DNA from: CAZUVM01 sp964623885
GTDB lineage: Bacteria; Verrucomicrobiota; Verrucomicrobiia; Limisphaerales; UBA8199
Reading direction: 5' to 3'
DNA: 17,376 nucleotides
NCBI GenBank assembly: GCA_964623885.1
Contig: CAZUVM010000212.1
Coordinates: 1-17,376, forward strand
The notes under the pieces were generated by a model. The model worked only from the letters and a program-made list of their open reading frames with translations. It was not told the DNA's origin and did not search any database. Positions 14,897 to 17,376 of the stretch are shown in pieces (the first letter of the stretch is position 1; every line of letters starts with the position of its first letter). The translations under genes were made by a program, and so were the position numbers.

Positions 14897-17376
14897 TTAG
14901 GGACTCCTCACTTCATCCGCCAGCGGAGTACGCGCAATTTCCGCGGCCATGTTCAGCCGTTCGAAAATGGCTCTGGCCTCGATATTCATTTTTTCAGCAG
15001 AGGCGGCATGGCCACGCCGCCTCTCATATTCGGCCCACGCTCGCAGCGTGCGGGCTTGCTCGGCATCCGCATTGATCTTCTTGAAAAGTCGCAGGCTTTC
15101 GGCAAAGCAAGCCTCGGGCGAAGTGGACTCGGAGCGGGAGGCCGAGGTCGTGACTAATTCGGGTCTGCCCCGTGCGTTGACCCGGCCCAGCACACGCCAG
15201 GCGAAGGCATAATCGAGCTCGTTTTCACTTTCGCGCGCCAGGGCCAGGCCCCGCTGAGCGGCATCCCGGGCGTCGTCGGTTTTCTCCTGGCCCAGGCAAG
15301 CCTCAGCTAAAAAGCTCAAGGCTTCGGAGAGGAAGCCTGACTTCGCGCCGGTGCTGAGTTTGATCGCTTCGCGCAACCCGGCTTCCGCCTGCTCGAACTC
15401 GCCCAGGCCGACACGGGCGCCGCTCAAGTTGCTAAGGTAAATCGTCTCGCTTTCACGATGCCCGATTTGGCGCGCGATCCCCAGGGCCTTTTGGTAAAAG
15501 CCAACGGCGGTAGCGAAGTCGCCACGGAGACGCGCGCTCTCTCCCAGATTGCTCCACATGGCGCCCGCGTTGCGCCGGTCGCCGGTTTCCAGGCTCAAAG
15601 CCAATCCTTGTTCGAAATATCGGTCGGCCTCGGTATAGTGTCCGTACTGGAGGTGGACGACGCCGTGCAGCTTGCAACTATTGGCCAGACCCGGCCGGTC
15701 GCCGCACTCGGCGCAGAGAGTGGCCGTGCGTGTGGCCAGGGCGAGCACCGGCTCCCAATCGGCCAGCCGATAAAGGGCCCAACCTTTCAGGTAAAGGGCG
15801 CGAATCTGTTCCCGGCGGCCGTTGGAGTCGCAGTTGGCCGCGAATCGTTCAGCCTGCTCCGAAGCGAGGACCGACGCGCGATTATCACCCCGGCGTTCCT
15901 GCAGGTAGGCGAGGTGATTCCAGGCGCGCGCCAGCGCCAGGTTGTCGCCCAGCCGTTCAGCCAGGCCGCGCATCTGTTCGGCCACTTCGATGGCCTGAAC
16001 GAAATTGGCCTGGTGACCAAGGCCATCAGCCAGGCCTTCGAGCCATTCCACGCGTTTGGCAAGAACGTCCCGCGGCTCAAACTCACTCGGACTCGGTGGA
16101 ATCGTGCCGGGTTGCGCATTGCTGCTACTGGTATTCGCAGCTCCCAGCAAGTTTAAGGCTTTCCGAAAATATTCGACGGCCATGGACGGATCATAGCCGG
16201 CACGCGCCTGCTGACCGGCCCGCCCGTACCAATCGGCTGCTTCGGAAGGTCGCCCGGCCTGTTCGAAGTGGCCCGCGACCAGGCTGGCAAATTCCCCAAC
16301 GCGTTCACCGCTTTGCTGGATCAACCACTCCGCAGCATGGGCATGGTGCTCCCGCCGGAATTTTTTCAGGACACCTTCATAGGTAACATTGCGCAGCAGT
16401 TCGTGTTTGAAAACATACTCGGTGGCGCCGGCAAACGACGAAGCTTCGCGGCGGAAGATAAGTTCCTTTTGCCGCAAACCCGCCAGGGCTTCGGGGATGG
16501 CTGTTCGGGGAAGATTCCCAATGCTGCCGCTGCTCCCCGCCAAGATCTTGTCCACCGAACACAATTCTTCGAGCGCGCGATCCCAGAACACACGACCCAC
16601 CACGGCCGCCCGTTGCAAGGCGGCGCGCTCGGCCGGAGACAGGCTGTCGAGGCGCACCTGCAGAACGCCGGTAAGCGTGGGGGGAACACGAGCGGCGGCA
16701 AGACGTTCAGGCTCAATTCGCCACCGATCCGGCCCCGGCACGATCACCTTTTGGTCGATCAGCATCTTGATAATCTCTTCGATAAAAAACGGATTCCCTT
16801 CGGCGCCACCCACGATGAGTTCCTCGAGTGCCTGCGGAATCTCACCGGCCTTGCACAAGGTGCTCTCGACCAGCGAACGGCTTTCGCGTCGGGTCAGCGC
16901 TTCCAGGGGCAGGCGCGCCTGAGCGGGATGTCCTTCGCCCCAGGCGGGGCGTCGCTCGAGCAACGTCGGCCGGGCCGCACACAGAATCATGATCGGGAAA
17001 CCCTGGCACGTGGCGGCCAGGTGTGAAACCACGTCCAGCGAACCGTCGTCGCTCAAGTGAATATCCTCCGCCACAAGGAGAACACCGCGGACTTGCGGAT
17101 TTTCCACTCCCGGCGCCGTGCCGTGGCTCAAGGCAGAGAAGAACTGGCGAAGGTAATGAAAGGCGCGCTGGCGAATCTGTTGCGGGTCCCTGAGCAAATC
17201 GCGCAAATATGGGCTGCTCGAAAAATCCAGTCCCACCAACTGGCCGATGAAATGCGCCATCAAGCGTTTGTCCTGTTCCGCCCAGGCCACCGAATCGGCG
17301 CTTTTGTTGAGCAACGCAACAATGCCGCTCTCGAGATTCTCGCGGGCGACCGCCGGCCGGTCGCTGTCCTGGATTT
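14897..17376 (-). CDS. AAA ATPase/TPR signalling protein, N-terminus cut by the window edge
   Basis: The frame stays open to the right edge, with about 825 residues visible, so this is a 3' partial gene; a TTG at 17314 inside it is not a credible start. The visible part begins in an AAA_16-type STAND ATPase. GVLLVAEDIHLSDDGSLDVV (about residues 97-116 of the visible protein) is the Walker B region. The typical GNPFFIEEIIKMLID and LTGVLQVRLDSLSPAERAALQRAAVVG segments follow. The Walker A loop must lie off the edge. The C-terminal 450 residues are helical TPR-like repeats, for example WSNLGESARLRGDFATAVGF, with repeated Gly-Asp turns. This layout is common in proteins with an N-terminal class III nucleotide cyclase or Ser/Thr kinase domain, and in LuxR/MalT-like regulators. 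Which one applies cannot be seen. It is probably a cytoplasmic regulator. Confidence 0.82.
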   Translation of the reverse strand, partial: IQDSDRPAVARENLESGIVALLNKSADSVAWAEQDKRLMAHFIGQLVGLDFSSSPYLRDLLRDPQQIRQRAFHYLRQFFSALSHGTAPGVENPQVRGVLLVAEDIHLSDDGSLDVVSHLAATCQGFPIMILCAARPTLLERRPAWGEGHPAQARLPLEALTRRESRSLVESTLCKAGEIPQALEELIVGGAEGNPFFIEEIIKMLIDQKVIVPGPDRWRIEPERLAAARVPPTLTGVLQVRLDSLSPAERAALQRAAVVGRVFWDRALEELCSVDKILAGSSGSIGNLPRTAIPEALAGLRQKELIFRREASSFAGATEYVFKHELLRNVTYEGVLKKFRREHHAHAAEWLIQQSGERVGEFASLVAGHFEQAGRPSEAADWYGRAGQQARAGYDPSMAVEYFRKALNLLGAANTSSSNAQPGTIPPSPSEFEPRDVLAKRVEWLEGLADGLGHQANFVQAIEVAEQMRGLAERLGDNLALARAWNHLAYLQERRGDNRASVLASEQAERFAANCDSNGRREQIRALYLKGWALYRLADWEPVLALATRTATLCAECGDRPGLANSCKLHGVVHLQYGHYTEADRYFEQGLALSLETGDRRNAGAMWSNLGESARLRGDFATAVGFYQKALGIARQIGHRESETIYLSNLSGARVGLGEFEQAEAGLREAIKLSTGAKSGFLSEALSFLAEACLGQEKTDDARDAAQRGLALARESENELDYAFAWRVLGRVNARGRPELVTTSASRSESTSPEACFAESLRLFKKINADAEQARTLRAWAEYERRRGHAASAEKMNIEARAIFERLNMAAEIARTPLADEVRSP

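Noticed and set aside
17312..17314. TTG as the start of the ATPase gene
   Set aside because: The frame continues without a stop to the window edge, and the Walker A loop needed before the visible Walker B is still missing, so the gene begins outside the window.

Overview
This 17.4 kb window is GC-rich bacterial chromosome. The gene mix and the interspersed repeats fit a soil or freshwater member of the Verrucomicrobiota (Pedosphaera/Limisphaerales type). The mix is a GH133-type debranching enzyme, a GH57-DUF3536 protein, DUF2911, DUF4388, many secreted enzymes and weak Shine-Dalgarno sites. The repeats translate into strings such as GCWKFDVRA, SPRPSPLPKVRG and RNAEKTEKLKT. The phylum call is an inference; there is no rRNA or other marker gene here.

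Layout. 1-218: intergenic, with an 81-nt imperfect inverted repeat and one copy of a GC-rich palindromic repeat. 225-1268 (+): secreted S1/P1-type zinc nuclease. 1444-2559 (+): FHA-receiver-DUF4388 signalling protein. 2796-6868 (+): treZ (maltooligosyl trehalose trehalohydrolase), then a GH133-like amylo-alpha-1,6-glucosidase. 6869-7074: convergent intergenic gap full of repeats. 7075-12822 (-): a GH57-DUF3536 protein, then treY (maltooligosyl trehalose synthase). 12823-13394: a 572-nt gap with a candidate promoter, a small coding-like remnant and a cluster of stem-loops. 13395-14838 (-): secreted DUF2911 protein, then a secreted alpha/beta-hydrolase. 14897-17376 (-): C-terminal part of a large AAA ATPase/TPR regulator that runs off the right edge.

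The centre of the window is an alpha-glucan-to-trehalose module. TreY turns the reducing end of a maltooligosaccharide into a trehalose linkage and TreZ cuts trehalose off. The debranching enzyme would linearise glycogen for them. In many bacteria this step belongs to the isoamylase-type TreX/GlgX, which is absent here. The GH57-DUF3536 protein, in the same apparent transcription unit as treY, is a plausible fourth alpha-glucan enzyme of unknown specificity.

The most unusual observation is that treY has been colonised by genomic repeats. Two in-frame insertions (about 68 and 48 codons) and the C-terminal tail are translated from repeats that look intergenic elsewhere, yet the reading frame and all catalytic motifs are intact. 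A fourth repeat lies just upstream of its start. No wholly new multi-gene system stands out.
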